NCBI GenBank assembly: GCA_009602725.1
Contig: WELB01000286.1
Location: 80,376 to 93,694 of the forward strand
Direction of reading: 5' to 3'
Length of the DNA stretch: 13,319 bases
DNA from: Spirogloea muscicola
Lineage: Eukaryota > Streptophyta > Zygnematophyceae > Spirogloeales > Spirogloeaceae
The notes under the pieces are model-generated. The model saw only the letters and a list, made by a program, of their open reading frames with translations. It was not told the DNA's origin and searched no databases. This document shows, piece by piece, positions 1-9,647 of this stretch (position 1 is the stretch's first letter; the number at the start of each line of letters is the position of its first letter). Both the position numbers and the translations under genes were made by a program.

Positions 1-2029
1 GGACAGCGATAAAGTGCCTAGCTTCTTCTCAGCCAGCTCAGACTCCGCGGCCTCAGCATTGGCAGCAGCAGCTGCAGCCATGTTGCCACCTGCGCTGGCG
101 AGGTTGGCAATGCTCCTGCAAAGTAATGATGAGACGGCTCAACAATCAGGCAAGGCAAAGCACGAAAATGCAGCAAAGGCACTGAGGAGTGATGTCCTCA
201 AACTCTAGAGGGGAGTGCGCAATGCAGCCTGGGCAAGCGAGCGTGCTGGCATCAGCGAGCTGCCGAGTGCTGCAAAGGCCTGGTTCGTCGATGAGAGTAT
301 GCTTTCGCTCACTTGCTACGGGGCATCTCCTTCTGGAGAGGCTTGTCAAGGTCTGCCGACTCGATGAATCTGTCGGTGGCAGCCTCCCAGGACAAAAGGT
401 GGCGCTGCTCCGCTGTCAGCGGCACTGGATCCCTTGCGACAGCCTCCTGGACCTTCTCTACAAACTCCTGCAATACCAAAAGCATTCACCAAGATTGCCT
501 CACACAGCTAGCCTCGCAGGCATGTCATGCACCTCTTCAACTTCCACGCTGCCACCTCGATGCACCAAGGCCTGTGTCCACACATGCTCGGGGAGATCTG
601 TGGTGGTGACCCACATGCAGCCCTTGATGATGCACACGAGCGAGAAGCAGTCAGTGAGAACGAGCAGATGCTTCCGCAGAATCGGCAACAGACCGCAGCT
701 GATCTCACCTGCCCAGTCTTGTAGATCAAGCAGTTGGGGAAGCTGCGGAAGAACTCGTTGGAGGGATGATCCGCGCACACGACCAGCTTGCCCATGGCCA
801 GCGCCTCCGCGGTGGTGGTGCACACGACGTCGCTGAGTGAGGGGTTGATGAAGACCTTGTACTGCTGCAACATGGCGTCCGCATGGTCGCGGCCTTTGTG
901 GAAGCGCATGCGCAGCTTGCGGGCCTGTGCTGTCGCCTGCACCTCCCCCGAGTCCTCCCCAGTGCCAAAGACATCCACCTGCGAGCAGAGATGGCGACCC
1001 TCCTCCACGCTTCAGGAGTGCGCGCAGATCAGCGGGGCATGCAACACGCAGCAGCCACACAGTAGATGCCACTCCGAAGTAGGTGGGTGAGCAGCGGTCG
1101 CAGGATGGGCTCCAGGGGCTCAGTCAGGTTCACGTCGACACCTTGAGCGAGCCCAGCGTGGCCTTGTTCTCCGCCAAAAGGTCCACCAGCTCCCGGTACC
1201 CCTTGCTCCACACCATCTTGCCGAGGTAGTATGCGCCGCGGTTGAAGACAGGGCGGCCCTCCAGCTTGGCTGATGCCACGCGCTCGCCAATGTCCAGGAA
1301 CTTGGGGCACACGCCGTGCACGTTGCACACCATGGACCTCGGCAGCTCCTGCGTCGCCGCCGACAGGCGCAGGACCTGGCGGCAGGCACTGGCATACGTC
1401 ACGCTCATCGGCAAGACCAGCAGCTATCGCGCCCCGAGGGCCATCGCATGTCTGGCGGCGCGGAGAGATCCAGGGAGGCGGGCCCAGAGAGGAGCTCCAC
1501 CTTGTGACAGTAGGAGCGAGCGAGCCAGTTGTTGACGTGCTCGAGGACGAAGGCCTGCGCGGCTCCGTTCTTCTCGCGCCGCACGTACTCCAGGTAGTTG
1601 GTGTGCACGACGCCGACGACGTGCTGGAAGCGCTTGGTCCACCGCTGGCCGTGGTGGTACCATGTCAGGTGCTCGGGCTCCTCCAGCACCGCGACGTCCG
1701 CCTCCGTCTCCGGCACAAAGTCCATGATGTCGCCGACCGCCAGGATGCTGCGCTTCTCCGTCGAGAACTGAAGAGCTCACAGGCGACACCGACAAGAAGG
1801 TCAGCCTCCTCGGCGGACTCCTTCAGTGCCGCGACCACCGAGGACAGTGCACACGGCAAACAAAGGCGATCCTCGGCTGGTTGGTGGCGGGCGCACCCGG
1901 CCCGGGTAGAAGGAGATGTCGAAGTTGGAACGGAAGCCGACGCGCTGCTCCAGCCAGTCGCGCACGTACACCTCCTGCTCGGCGGGGGACTGGAAGGTGA
2001 GGCTGTTGGGGTACACGAGCGCCTGGTCC
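1..2029 (+). repeat. Left arm of a 2-kb inverted repeat
   Basis: This arm is the reverse complement of 2426-4454; position p pairs with 4455-p. The first 14 bases pair with 4441-4454, so the arm is cut by the window edge and may extend further left. Pairing stops at 2029/2426, where the arm meets a CCG-rich stretch. Translations from all frames mirror each other along the arm. I found only two base differences, at 1984 and 1990 (partners 2471 and 2465). Exons and introns are duplicated alike, so this is a DNA-level duplication and not a retrocopy. Confidence 0.95.
1..2029 (-). pseudogene. DGD1: Digalactosyldiacylglycerol synthase, left copy, 5'-truncated and cut by the window edge
   Basis: This is the mirror copy of the right-hand gene. 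Exons read on the minus strand, from the coordinates of the intact partner: 2029-1897, 1767-1501, 1375-1142, 978-709, 467-313 and 115-1. All splice sites are kept and no stop interrupts the frame. The copy begins abruptly in the segment just before [11 protein letters not shown], so it lacks the catalytic-domain start ([15 protein letters not shown] region) and any start codon; upstream it runs into the antisense of the spacer. Its C-terminus continues past base 1. It is identical in protein to the right copy where they overlap. As it stands it cannot make a complete enzyme. It could also be an assembly or amplification artefact. Confidence 0.8.
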
Positions 2030-2030
2030 G

Positions 2031-4643
2031 CCGCCGCCGCCGCCGGGCTCCCCGGCCGCCGCCGCCGCCTTCGCCGCCGGCGAGGACGTCAAGCTCTTCC
2101 CGACCTTCCGCCTCGACGCCGGAGGCCGGCCGCTGCTGCCCAGCGCGGAGCAGTGCGACGCGCACATGTCGCGCGTCATCCAGAGTACCGGGTACCGCTA
2201 CCGCGGCGGCCTCTTCGGCGACCGCCGCCGCCGCCGCCGCCGCCGCCGGACCGTCCCCGAGGAGGGGGAGGAGGAGGGGGAGGAGCGCCGCCGCGTCGCG
2301 ATCGTCACCACCGCCAGCCTGCCCTGGATGACGGGCACGGCCGTCAACCCGCTGCTGCGCGCCGCGTACCTGGCCAAGGCGGGCAAGCAGCGCGTCACGC
2401 TGCTCGTGCCGTGGCTGTCGGCCAAGGACCAGGCGCTCGTGTACCCCAACAGCCTCACCTTCCAATCCCCTGCCGAGCAGGAGGTGTACGTGCGCGACTG
2501 GCTGGAGCAGCGCGTCGGCTTCCGTTCCAACTTCGACATCTCCTTCTACCCGGGCCGGGTGCGCCCGCCACCAACCAGCCGAGGATCGCCTTTGTTTGCC
2601 GTGTGCACTGTCCTCGGTGGTCGCGGCACTGAAGGAGTCCGCCGAGGAGGCTGACCTTCTTGTCGGTGTCGCCTGTGAGCTCTTCAGTTCTCGACGGAGA
2701 AGCGCAGCATCCTGGCGGTCGGCGACATCATGGACTTTGTGCCGGAGACGGAGGCGGACGTCGCGGTGCTGGAGGAGCCCGAGCACCTGACATGGTACCA
2801 CCACGGCCAGCGGTGGACCAAGCGCTTCCAGCACGTCGTCGGCGTCGTGCACACCAACTACCTGGAGTACGTGCGGCGCGAGAAGAACGGAGCCGCGCAG
2901 GCCTTCGTCCTCGAGCACGTCAACAACTGGCTCGCTCGCTCCTACTGTCACAAGGTGGAGCTCCTCTCTGGGCCCGCCTCCCTGGATCTCTCCGCGCCGC
3001 CAGACATGCGATGGCCCTCGGGGCGCGATAGCTGCTGGTCTTGCCGATGAGCGTGACGTATGCCAGTGCCTGCCGCCAGGTCCTGCGCCTGTCGGCGGCG
3101 ACGCAGGAGCTGCCGAGGTCCATGGTGTGCAACGTGCACGGCGTGTGCCCCAAGTTCCTGGACATTGGCGAGCGCGTGGCATCAGCCAAGCTGGAGGGCC
3201 GCCCTGTCTTCAACCGCGGCGCATACTACCTCGGCAAGATGGTGTGGAGCAAGGGGTACCGGGAGCTGGTGGACCTTTTGGCGGAGAACAAGGCCACGCT
3301 GGGCTCGCTCAAGGTGTCGACGTGAACCTGACTGAGCCCCTGGAGCCCATCCTGCGACCGCTGCTCACCCACCTACTTCGGAGTGGCATCTACTGTGTGG
3401 CTGCTGCGTGTTGCATGCCCCGCTGATCTGCGCGCACTCCTGAAGCGTGGAGGAGGGTCGCCATCTCTGCTCGCAGGTGGATGTCTTTGGCACTGGGGAG
3501 GACTCGGGGGAGGTGCAGGCGACAGCACAGGCCCGCAAGCTGCGCATGCGCTTCCACAAAGGCCGCGACCATGCGGACGCCATGTTGCAGCAGTACAAGG
3601 TCTTCATCAACCCCTCACTCAGCGACGTCGTGTGCACCACCACCGCGGAGGCGCTGGCCATGGGCAAGCTGGTCGTGTGCGCGGATCATCCCTCCAACGA
3701 GTTCTTCCGCAGCTTCCCCAACTGCTTGATCTACAAGACTGGGCAGGTGAGATCAGCTGCGGTCTGTTGCCGATTCTGCGGAAGCATCTGCTCGTTCTCA
3801 CTGACTGCTTCTCGCTCGTGTGCATCATCAAGGGCTGCATGTGGGTCACCACCACAGATCTCCCCGAGCATGTGTGGACACAGGCCTTGGTGCATCGAGG
3901 TGGCAGCGTGGAAGTTGAAGAGGTGCATGACATGCCTGCGAGGCTAGCTGTGTGAGGCAATCTTGGTGAATGCTTTTGGTATTGCAGGAGTTTGTAGAGA
4001 AGGTCCAGGAGGCTGTCGCAAGGGATCCAGTGCCGCTGACAGCGGAGCAGCGCCACCTTTTGTCCTGGGAGGCTGCCACCGACAGATTCATCGAGTCGGC
4101 AGACCTTGACAAGCCTCTCCAGAAGGAGATGCCCCGTAGCAAGTGAGCGAAAGCATACTCTCATCGACGAACCAGGCCTTTGCAGCACTCGGCAGCTCGC
4201 TGATGCCAGCACGCTCGCTTGCCCAGGCTGCATTGCGCACTCCCCTCTAGAGTTTGAGGACATCACTCCTCAGTGCCTTTGCTGCATTTTCGTGCTTTGC
4301 CTTGCCTGATTGTTGAGCCGTCTCATCATTACTTTGCAGGAGCATTGCCAACCTCGCCAGCGCAGGTGGCAACATGGCTGCAGCTGCTGCTGCCAATGCT
4401 GAGGCCGCGGAGTCTGAGCTGGCTGAGAAGAAGCTAGGCACTTTATCGCTGTCCATGTCGGCTCCTGACTTGACGGCGCTCGTGGACAGCAGCCTCCAGC
4501 TGGGTCACTTCATGCTTTCGGGAATCGAGATGGCGCGGATTGCAGGCGGTGCTCTTCCCAACACCATGCTTTGCCGGCCTGAGCACGCCAAGGACATGGG
4601 CCTCCCTCCCTCGGCTTTCCAGCAGCCTGTGTACGGCCTGTGA
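2031..4643 (+). CDS. DGD1: Digalactosyldiacylglycerol synthase (UDP-galactose:MGDG galactosyltransferase), N-terminus incomplete
   Basis: The enzyme moves galactose from UDP-galactose to monogalactosyldiacylglycerol, making DGDG at the plastid outer envelope; it is a GT4-family glycosyltransferase. Six exons are inferred: 2031-2558, 2688-2954, 3080-3313, 3477-3746, 3988-4142 and 4340-4643, with GT-AG introns of 129, 125, 163, 241 and 197 bp. The first four introns are phase 0, the fifth phase 2. About 585 residues are read. Family landmarks in order: [97 protein letters not shown] and [15 protein letters not shown] (a D-x7-E version of the GT4 E-x7-E). The C-terminal exon resembles the end of plant DGD1. 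No ATG lies in frame between the left-arm junction and 2166, so the natural start is missing, unless 2166 serves. DGD1 is chosen over DGD2 because of the N-terminal extension and C-terminal tail. Confidence 0.9.
2222..2248 (+). repeat. (CCG)n tract coding for poly-arginine in DGD exon 1
   Basis: An uninterrupted CCG/CGC run of about nine units lies in the DGD frame as CGC codons, giving nine Arg residues followed by an acidic Glu-rich stretch, just before the conserved catalytic start. A similar CCG run lies at about 2028-2044, exactly at the left junction of the spacer. Such tracts are prone to slippage and polymerase stalling. Confidence 0.85.
2426..4454 (-). repeat. Right arm of the 2-kb inverted repeat
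   Basis: This is the partner of 1-2029, separated from it by a 396-bp single-copy spacer (2030-2425). The outer limit at 4454 is set only by the start of the window. The right arm continues smoothly into single-copy DGD sequence (exon 6, to 4643), so the natural gene lies on this side. The spacer holds the N-terminal DGD exon and is present once. Confidence 0.95.
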
Positions 4644-5907
4644 AAGCTGACGAGGGGATTGCGAGATGTCATCAAGCAAGATGCTCCTGCTTCCCTGGAG
4701 GAGCGGTCGTGACCTGCAAGCAGCATGTGACTCAGATGCAGGATTTGTGGGCACCTGTATTTTAACATCATGTGCAGGCAGAAGATACCCGACTACTTCA
4801 GTTAAGAGTGTGTGCGTGTAGCTCAACCTGCTGCTGCTGAGTTGCCTTGTATATTCCCCATACATTCATTCATTCTATCAGGAATAGCCAGACTTTGCCT
4901 GGTGGCAGAGGGCCTCACATTGCCAAGCGACCGTGGGTTTAGGGTGCTCAGGTTTCACTGTGCAACTGCAGTGTGATGTCAATCTGCATGGGTAGCTCGT
5001 GCATTGGTGCCCACACTGCTCCTTTGACCAAAGATAGACTGGGACAGAAGCACTGCTCAGGGTCCCACTCCTGTACTTGTTCACGAAAGTCCACATGGAG
5101 CTGCCTGTTGAGAATTTGTCAGCATAAACACCCACACCCTGCTACACTTGGCTGAGCTACTCCAGTCGATGCAGGTGCGGGAGTCATTAGTTTCCAGCCA
5201 TTGGTTCAGTGTATCACTTCGAAATGTATTCAAAAGTCTCTGATGTCTAGACAATGCCCAGAATGCAGGGGCTGTCCCTGACATTTGAGGCCTATTGTTT
5301 GAAGATTCAACTGTAGGTTTTGCAAGCCTGAACGAGTATAAGCTGCTCATACGAGCAGATCACCACTTCCCCACTTCCTCTGCTCTTATAGTGCCTTTCC
5401 ACCAATCCTTTTCACCAGCCTTCTCACCAGCCTTCTCACCAGGCCTCTCCTGGTAAAATGGCTTACTTGTGCAAGGCCAGCACATGCAGCTGCAATGACT
5501 TTATATCAAGAAGACTAGTAGTAAAATTGCTCAATGAGATAGGCATTGGAAAACACCACTCCACACAGTTCTATGACTGCGGGCCACATGCACGCAAAGC
5601 AGAGATGAATCTAGAATGAGGATGGTAAAGTCCATCAGACAGTCTGTGCCATTCCTCAGCACTGGGTGGACTACTCGCTACAATGAGAGTACGCGGCATG
5701 GGCCGCAGAGCAGGATTGATATAAGACATGTATCAAATCGTGAGAGGGATGCATGCACAAATAAATCCAAAGAGTATGTCTGAGCAAGATGTGGGTGACA
5801 TCTCCCATGCAGACCGAAGGACTGCTTAGACTTAGCAATCGAGTGGGTAGGCATGAAATACGTCACACGCACAGCGGCAGGTGCTGCAGCATGTATTGAT
5901 GGTCGTG
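4644..5907. other. Gene-poor stretch between two convergent genes
   Basis: I see no supported coding region here. Base composition is visibly lower in GC than on both sides, open frames are short (under 90 codons) and none resembles a known protein. The start is the likely 3' untranslated region of DGD, with AT-rich patches around 4757 and 4850. The end is the likely 3' untranslated region of the minus-strand gene that stops at 5908. I did not find a clear TGTAA poly(A) signal of the kind used by many chlorophytes. Confidence 0.6.
5407..5442 (+). repeat. 12-bp tandem repeat, three units
   Basis: Three back-to-back 12-mers of the form CCTTYTCACCAG occur at 5407-5418, 5419-5430 and 5431-5442; the first unit has T where the others have C. 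It lies in the gene-poor stretch and has no visible function. Confidence 0.85.
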
Positions 5908-8159
5908 TCAGAGCATGATAGCCGGCTTGCAGGCGGACAAGTCCAGCCCACTGAGACCAGGCGGGCCACTGCCAGCGCGCAGCTGCCGCTGAGCAGGCGG
6001 CAGCTGTGGTACCACCTGGTGCGGCGACTCCCGCAGCGAGCGCTTGGCTAGCGTTGGCCGCAACCTGGCAACAGGTGCAGCCCTCCGGGGGGAGTGGCTG
6101 CTCCTCTGGTCTGCCGTTCCTACTTCCTCCCCACTGTCAACCGTCTCACTCGCCGCAGTCAAGCCCGCATTGCTGGCCTCCTCCGCTGAGGCCGCTGCGG
6201 GTGACCCCGGCTGCTCCTCCTCCAGCTCCCCTCCGACACTGACCGGGGCAGCGCGGTTGTCCACATCCATCTCATCTGCGTCTGCCACCTCCTCGCCGGG
6301 CTGCCGAGCATCATAACCGCAGCCATCCGGTGCTGCCGCCTTCACTTCATTGCCGCCTTGCCGTTGTGCATCAGTAGCACCGGCAGAGGTCTCCAGAGAA
6401 TGCCCAGTGCGTAATCTGCTGAGAGGCAGGCCACGTGAAATGGCCACCCTCGGGCCTGCACCGGCGCCACTGGTCCTGCTCCCACTCCTGCTCTGACCCG
6501 CACTCCTGCTCCGGCTTGCGTCACTTCCGTTGCCGCCGCTGCCGCCGACCCTCCTGTCACTCGAGCCCGGCGGCTCGCCTCGTGACCCCATTTTGCCAGG
6601 AGCAGGCCTTGCTCCGCTCGAAGCAGCACCTCCACTAGTGGCGCCCCCGGCGCCGCCGCCACCGTTCCGCCTCCCTCCGCCACCTCCACCTCGCCGCTGG
6701 CAGTGGCCCTGGCTATGGGACGCCGCCTTGGGGGTCCCCGCACTCTGCGCGTCCTCGTCGGACGAGCTCGCTGCAGCACCCTGTGCCGCAGCCGTTGCGG
6801 CGGGTGCCACCTGCCGGTCGCGTTCCTCGGCTGTCACAAGGCGCAGCTCCATCGTGGCGCTGTCACGAAGCAGCACAAGCGGCGGCGGCTTCTTGAACGG
6901 CGGCCGCGGCGCTGCTGCAGCAGCAGTTGCCATGCCGGGCAGGCCGCCAAAGGAGCAGCGCGAGCCGCCCTGGTGCCACCATGGTCCAGCGTCTGGGGCC
7001 CCTGTCGACAGTTTCACGGCAGCAGGGAAGCTGCTGTAGTCGGAGAACACGGCCGGCGAGCCCCGCATGCCAAGCCAGCTCTGCTGGCCCACGGCTGCCG
7101 GCCATGGCCCGGGGTACACCGTGAACGGCTGCGGCGCGGGGAGGGCGTACGGCACCGGCGACGCGACATGCTGGAGCCACACGCCGCCACTGGAGTCCAC
7201 CATGGCCGGCACCATGGGGCTCGTTGCCGTTGCTGCCGCCATCGTGAGCTGGGGGGTGAAGCAGGCGGCGTCGGCGAACTCCCCGCTCCGGAGATGAGGC
7301 TGCGCTGCAGGTGAGCGGCACAAGTGCTCATCTGCCGGACGCAGTGACGGGCTCGGCAGCGCGGCCAGACCTCCTGCCTTGCCCCCCCACCAAATGCCAT
7401 GGGCGCCGACGCCGGACGCGTGACCGTGCCGCCCGGGCGGCGAGGCTGCTGCAAGCAAGCCGCCCACTGCGGGGACCGAGGCCGCAGTCACCCACTGCGC
7501 CGCCACAGCCTGAGGGCCGCCTTGCCAGCAGCCATTGCCCAGCTGCGGCCACGCTTGCTGGGCCTGCTCTGCATGGCCGCCACGCTGTGGTGCAGGGACG
7601 CCGCGGGCAGAGCCACCGCCGCCCACGTCGTCCAGCGCCACCTGAGGCACCAGCTGCTCCTGCCGATCCACCGGCGCCAGGGTCGCACGGCGCAAGCCGC
7701 CGTCTTCGCCCTGTACTCCGCGCGCGCGGATGTCAGCCAACATGCTATCGGCACCTCAAAGTTAGAGCGGCATGGGTGCTGAGCAGAGGATCCGGGCCGT
7801 GTGCTTGCCTGCACGGCAGGAGTGCCCGAAGAGCTTGCAGCTGCGGCAGAGTGTGCCGCGCCTTCGTGGGTAAGCAGAGAGCTGCCAGTGCCAGGGCTCC
7901 ACAGGGAGAGGTTGCCGCCGGCAGAGCGGAGCGCATCGGCCGGCGTGGCCCCCGCCGCCAGGCTGGGCACCACGCGGGGGCCTTCTGCCGCCGCCGCCGC
8001 CGCCGCCGCCGCAGTCGCAGTGGACACCTCGCCGGGCGACTGCTGCCGCCGGGCTACCTTGGTGGCGCGCTCGTCCGCCGCGCTCCTGGGCCAGCCATCC
8101 CGCTTCGCTGGCCTGCTACCGGGGAGCCCGCTCGAGGGCTCCTCGGAGCCGAGCGCCAT
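5908..8159 (-). CDS. Low-complexity Ala/Gly/Ser/Pro-rich protein of unknown function, probably two exons
   Basis: I do not recognise the family. The main exon is an open frame from 7743 down to a TGA at 5908 (611 codons from its first ATG, which directly follows an in-frame stop). A second open frame begins at an ATG at 8157-8159 and codes for an Ala/Ser-rich segment. They can be joined by an intron with donor GT at 7754-7753 and an acceptor AG ending at 7711 (44 bp) or 7660 (95 bp); both are phase 0. Numbering from the 7743 ATG, the least biased parts are about residues 160-310, including FKKPPPLVLLRDSATMELRL (283-302). Then follow a Ser/Asp patch (327-332), an RGG-like Gly/Arg stretch (350-366), an RS-like stretch (411-423), acidic patches (484-495, 506-510) and a basic tail. 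This suggests a disordered nuclear or RNA-associated protein, by inference only. Retroelement tail sequence lies directly upstream of the 8159 ATG. Confidence 0.6.
7986..8012 (-). repeat. (CCG)n tract coding for poly-alanine
   Basis: A CCG run of nine units encodes consecutive Ala residues in the first exon of the minus-strand low-complexity gene. The trinucleotide repeat keeps the reading frame if it changes length. Confidence 0.85.
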
Positions 8160-8162
8160 TTG

Positions 8163-8885
8163 CCCCCATTGGGAGAGCCACTTCTCTTCCAGTAGAGGGC
8201 GATAATTTTGTGATCGGCCAGCCCAGAACAAAGGGAATGACCAGGAAGCGAAGGAGCCAGAACAAGCGTTGAAGCACAAGCGACTCAAGTGGCCACTGGG
8301 TGCTCAATGCTCCCTGCTGATCAGCCGCAGGTCTGAGAGACTAGTCTCCGGGTAGCGGTCCCCTGTCCAAAGCCACAGGCTGCAGCCAAAGCGCGGATGC
8401 CACGCGCATGCCTTTGAAGAAGAAAGAAGCGCTGCAGCGGTACTGACAGGCGCCCGCGATGCACCTGGAGAGACAGAGAGAGCCTGCCACGGTAAAACTG
8501 GCCTGCTCCCCTTGGTGACATCTGGACACCGCACTGCGCGCTAGCCGGTGCGCGAGCCACCGAGCAAAGGACGCCCCTGCATGCGTCAATGGCGGGGGGG
8601 ACGACTTGTCCTCCCTCATGGTCAGCATACTTTGCTTCCTTCCCTCTGGCGGCACTGGCCGCCGCATGCCCTGCCTTGGAGGCAGAGAGAGTGGGGTGAC
8701 ACGGTCGAACTCGTCATGAGTCACCACGTCCACGAAAAAGCGCGGTCCACCAGCCATCAAAATGGCCAGTAGGTCGACTCGCCGGGCGTGAAGGCCGTCG
8801 CCCTTCTGCTGGAGCGGCATGATTGATGAAGTCTCGGCGGCCACCGTGACGCCCGCCTCCACGAAGATGCCGTGCATGTTGTGTG
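8163..8885 (-). pseudogene. Retrotransposon copy: second half of the RLE domain plus C-terminus and tail
   Basis: The copy starts abruptly near 8885, at the segment beginning MHGIFVEAG (ATG at 8877), right after the tail of the preceding copy. It carries DGLHARRVDL and then FFVDVV. The two Asp residues (codons starting at 8775 and 8730) are 15 residues apart, the same spacing as in the 13121-11517 copy, and fit the catalytic pair of a restriction-like endonuclease. Further on, SFARWLAHRLARSAV matches the terminal helix region. At least one frameshift follows, and the C-terminus resumes as ETSLSDLRLISREH before TGA at 8304-8306. The tail (8303 to about 8163) includes a CTGGGCTGGCC element and touches the ATG of the neighbouring gene. 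Confidence 0.75.
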
Positions 8886-9476
8886 AATGGCCAGCCCAGG
8901 AAGAATTATCAAGGGTCCAAAGAAGTGGCTCTCTCCGAGGGGGCAAGGTCTGTGAAAAGCCAGCCCGAATTAAAAATTGACAGGGTCCGAAGAGGCCAAG
9001 AGGGCTGTCTCAGAGCTTGTCCGGTTGGATGAAACACATAGTAACCACGAGTGAGGAGCCGCGAATCCGAAAGACTAGCAGCCGGAAAGCAATCCCCCTG
9101 ACGAAAGCCAGAGGCTGCAGCTAGAGCACAGCCAGCACGCAGGTGCAAGGCGTGGGCCATGGACCGCTGGAGGGAAATGGACAGGCGCATTCAGTAGACC
9201 TGAGCTAGCGAGCCAGCGGCGTTGCAGCCAGCCTGCAGGTCCAAAGGGCAGAGAGGCGCCAAAGTTCCAGCTCATCCTACACAGCTGTGCAAGAGACCAC
9301 AACGAATGGGAGCTTAGTGACCCCGAGCCAGCGGTCCCAAGCGCTTGCTTTGCACCGCCGAGCTGGTTGCGCCCTTCCGCAGCCTCTGGCTTGCGCAGCG
9401 GGATGGCTCTTCCAACTTGCTGTAACTCTGGAAGAGCTGTTTTCTTCCTCCCCTCGGCTCATCTGACTTCCTATTG
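8886..9476 (-). pseudogene. Retrotransposon copy: C-terminal end and tail
   Basis: The recognisable part is the conserved C-terminus at 9190-9041, from MRLSISLQRS to SRLLTRGY. It is preceded in frame by QVY and a TGA, as in the 13121-11517 copy. Where other copies have a stop after RGY, this copy reads TAT and stays open. The tail 9040-8886 has a GGGCTGG element and joins the next copy at about 8885. Bases 9476-9200 lie upstream and probably belong to the same copy, but I cannot align them well, so the true 5' end of the piece is uncertain. Confidence 0.65.
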
Positions 9477-9647
9477 CTGGCTGATGTCTTAGTCCTAGTC
9501 CTTCGCACTCCGGCTCCTTCAGACCTTGTCCATTCCTTTGGGCTGGCATTTCCCAGCCACCAGTCAATCTGGCCGCGCTTTTCTATAGGAATGGACAAGG
9601 TCTGAAGGAGCCGGAGTGCGAAGGACTAGGATTAAGACATCAGCCAG
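9477..9647. repeat. Inverted repeat made of two oppositely oriented retrotransposon tails
   Basis: Arms 9477-9537 and 9587-9647 are reverse complements over 61 bp with one mismatch (C versus T), spaced by 49 bp. The left arm plus spacer (9477-9586) matches the tail at about 9905-10025, but in the opposite orientation. Thus one tail fragment in the array points to the + strand while its neighbours point to the - strand. The structure could fold into a long hairpin. Confidence 0.85.

Noticed and set aside
189-836. Open frames on the + strand over the left arm (for example 189-836), mirrored at 3619-4266
   Set aside because: They are antisense to DGD exons 4-5 and intron 4, and appear twice only because of the inverted repeat.
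1665-3182. A 505-codon open frame on the minus strand crossing the palindrome centre
   Set aside because: It runs antisense to DGD exons in the right arm and crosses introns. It is open only because of GC-rich codon bias and has no recognisable protein features. The same holds for the 352-codon + frame at 1273-2331.
4644-5907. A hidden small gene or RNA gene in the low-GC stretch
   Set aside because: I looked for tRNA-like cloverleafs, rRNA similarity and spliced conserved coding segments and found nothing convincing.
7311-8195. A 294-codon open frame on the + strand
   Set aside because: It is antisense to the minus-strand low-complexity gene, Arg/Pro/Ala-rich as expected for a GC shadow, and shows no domain.
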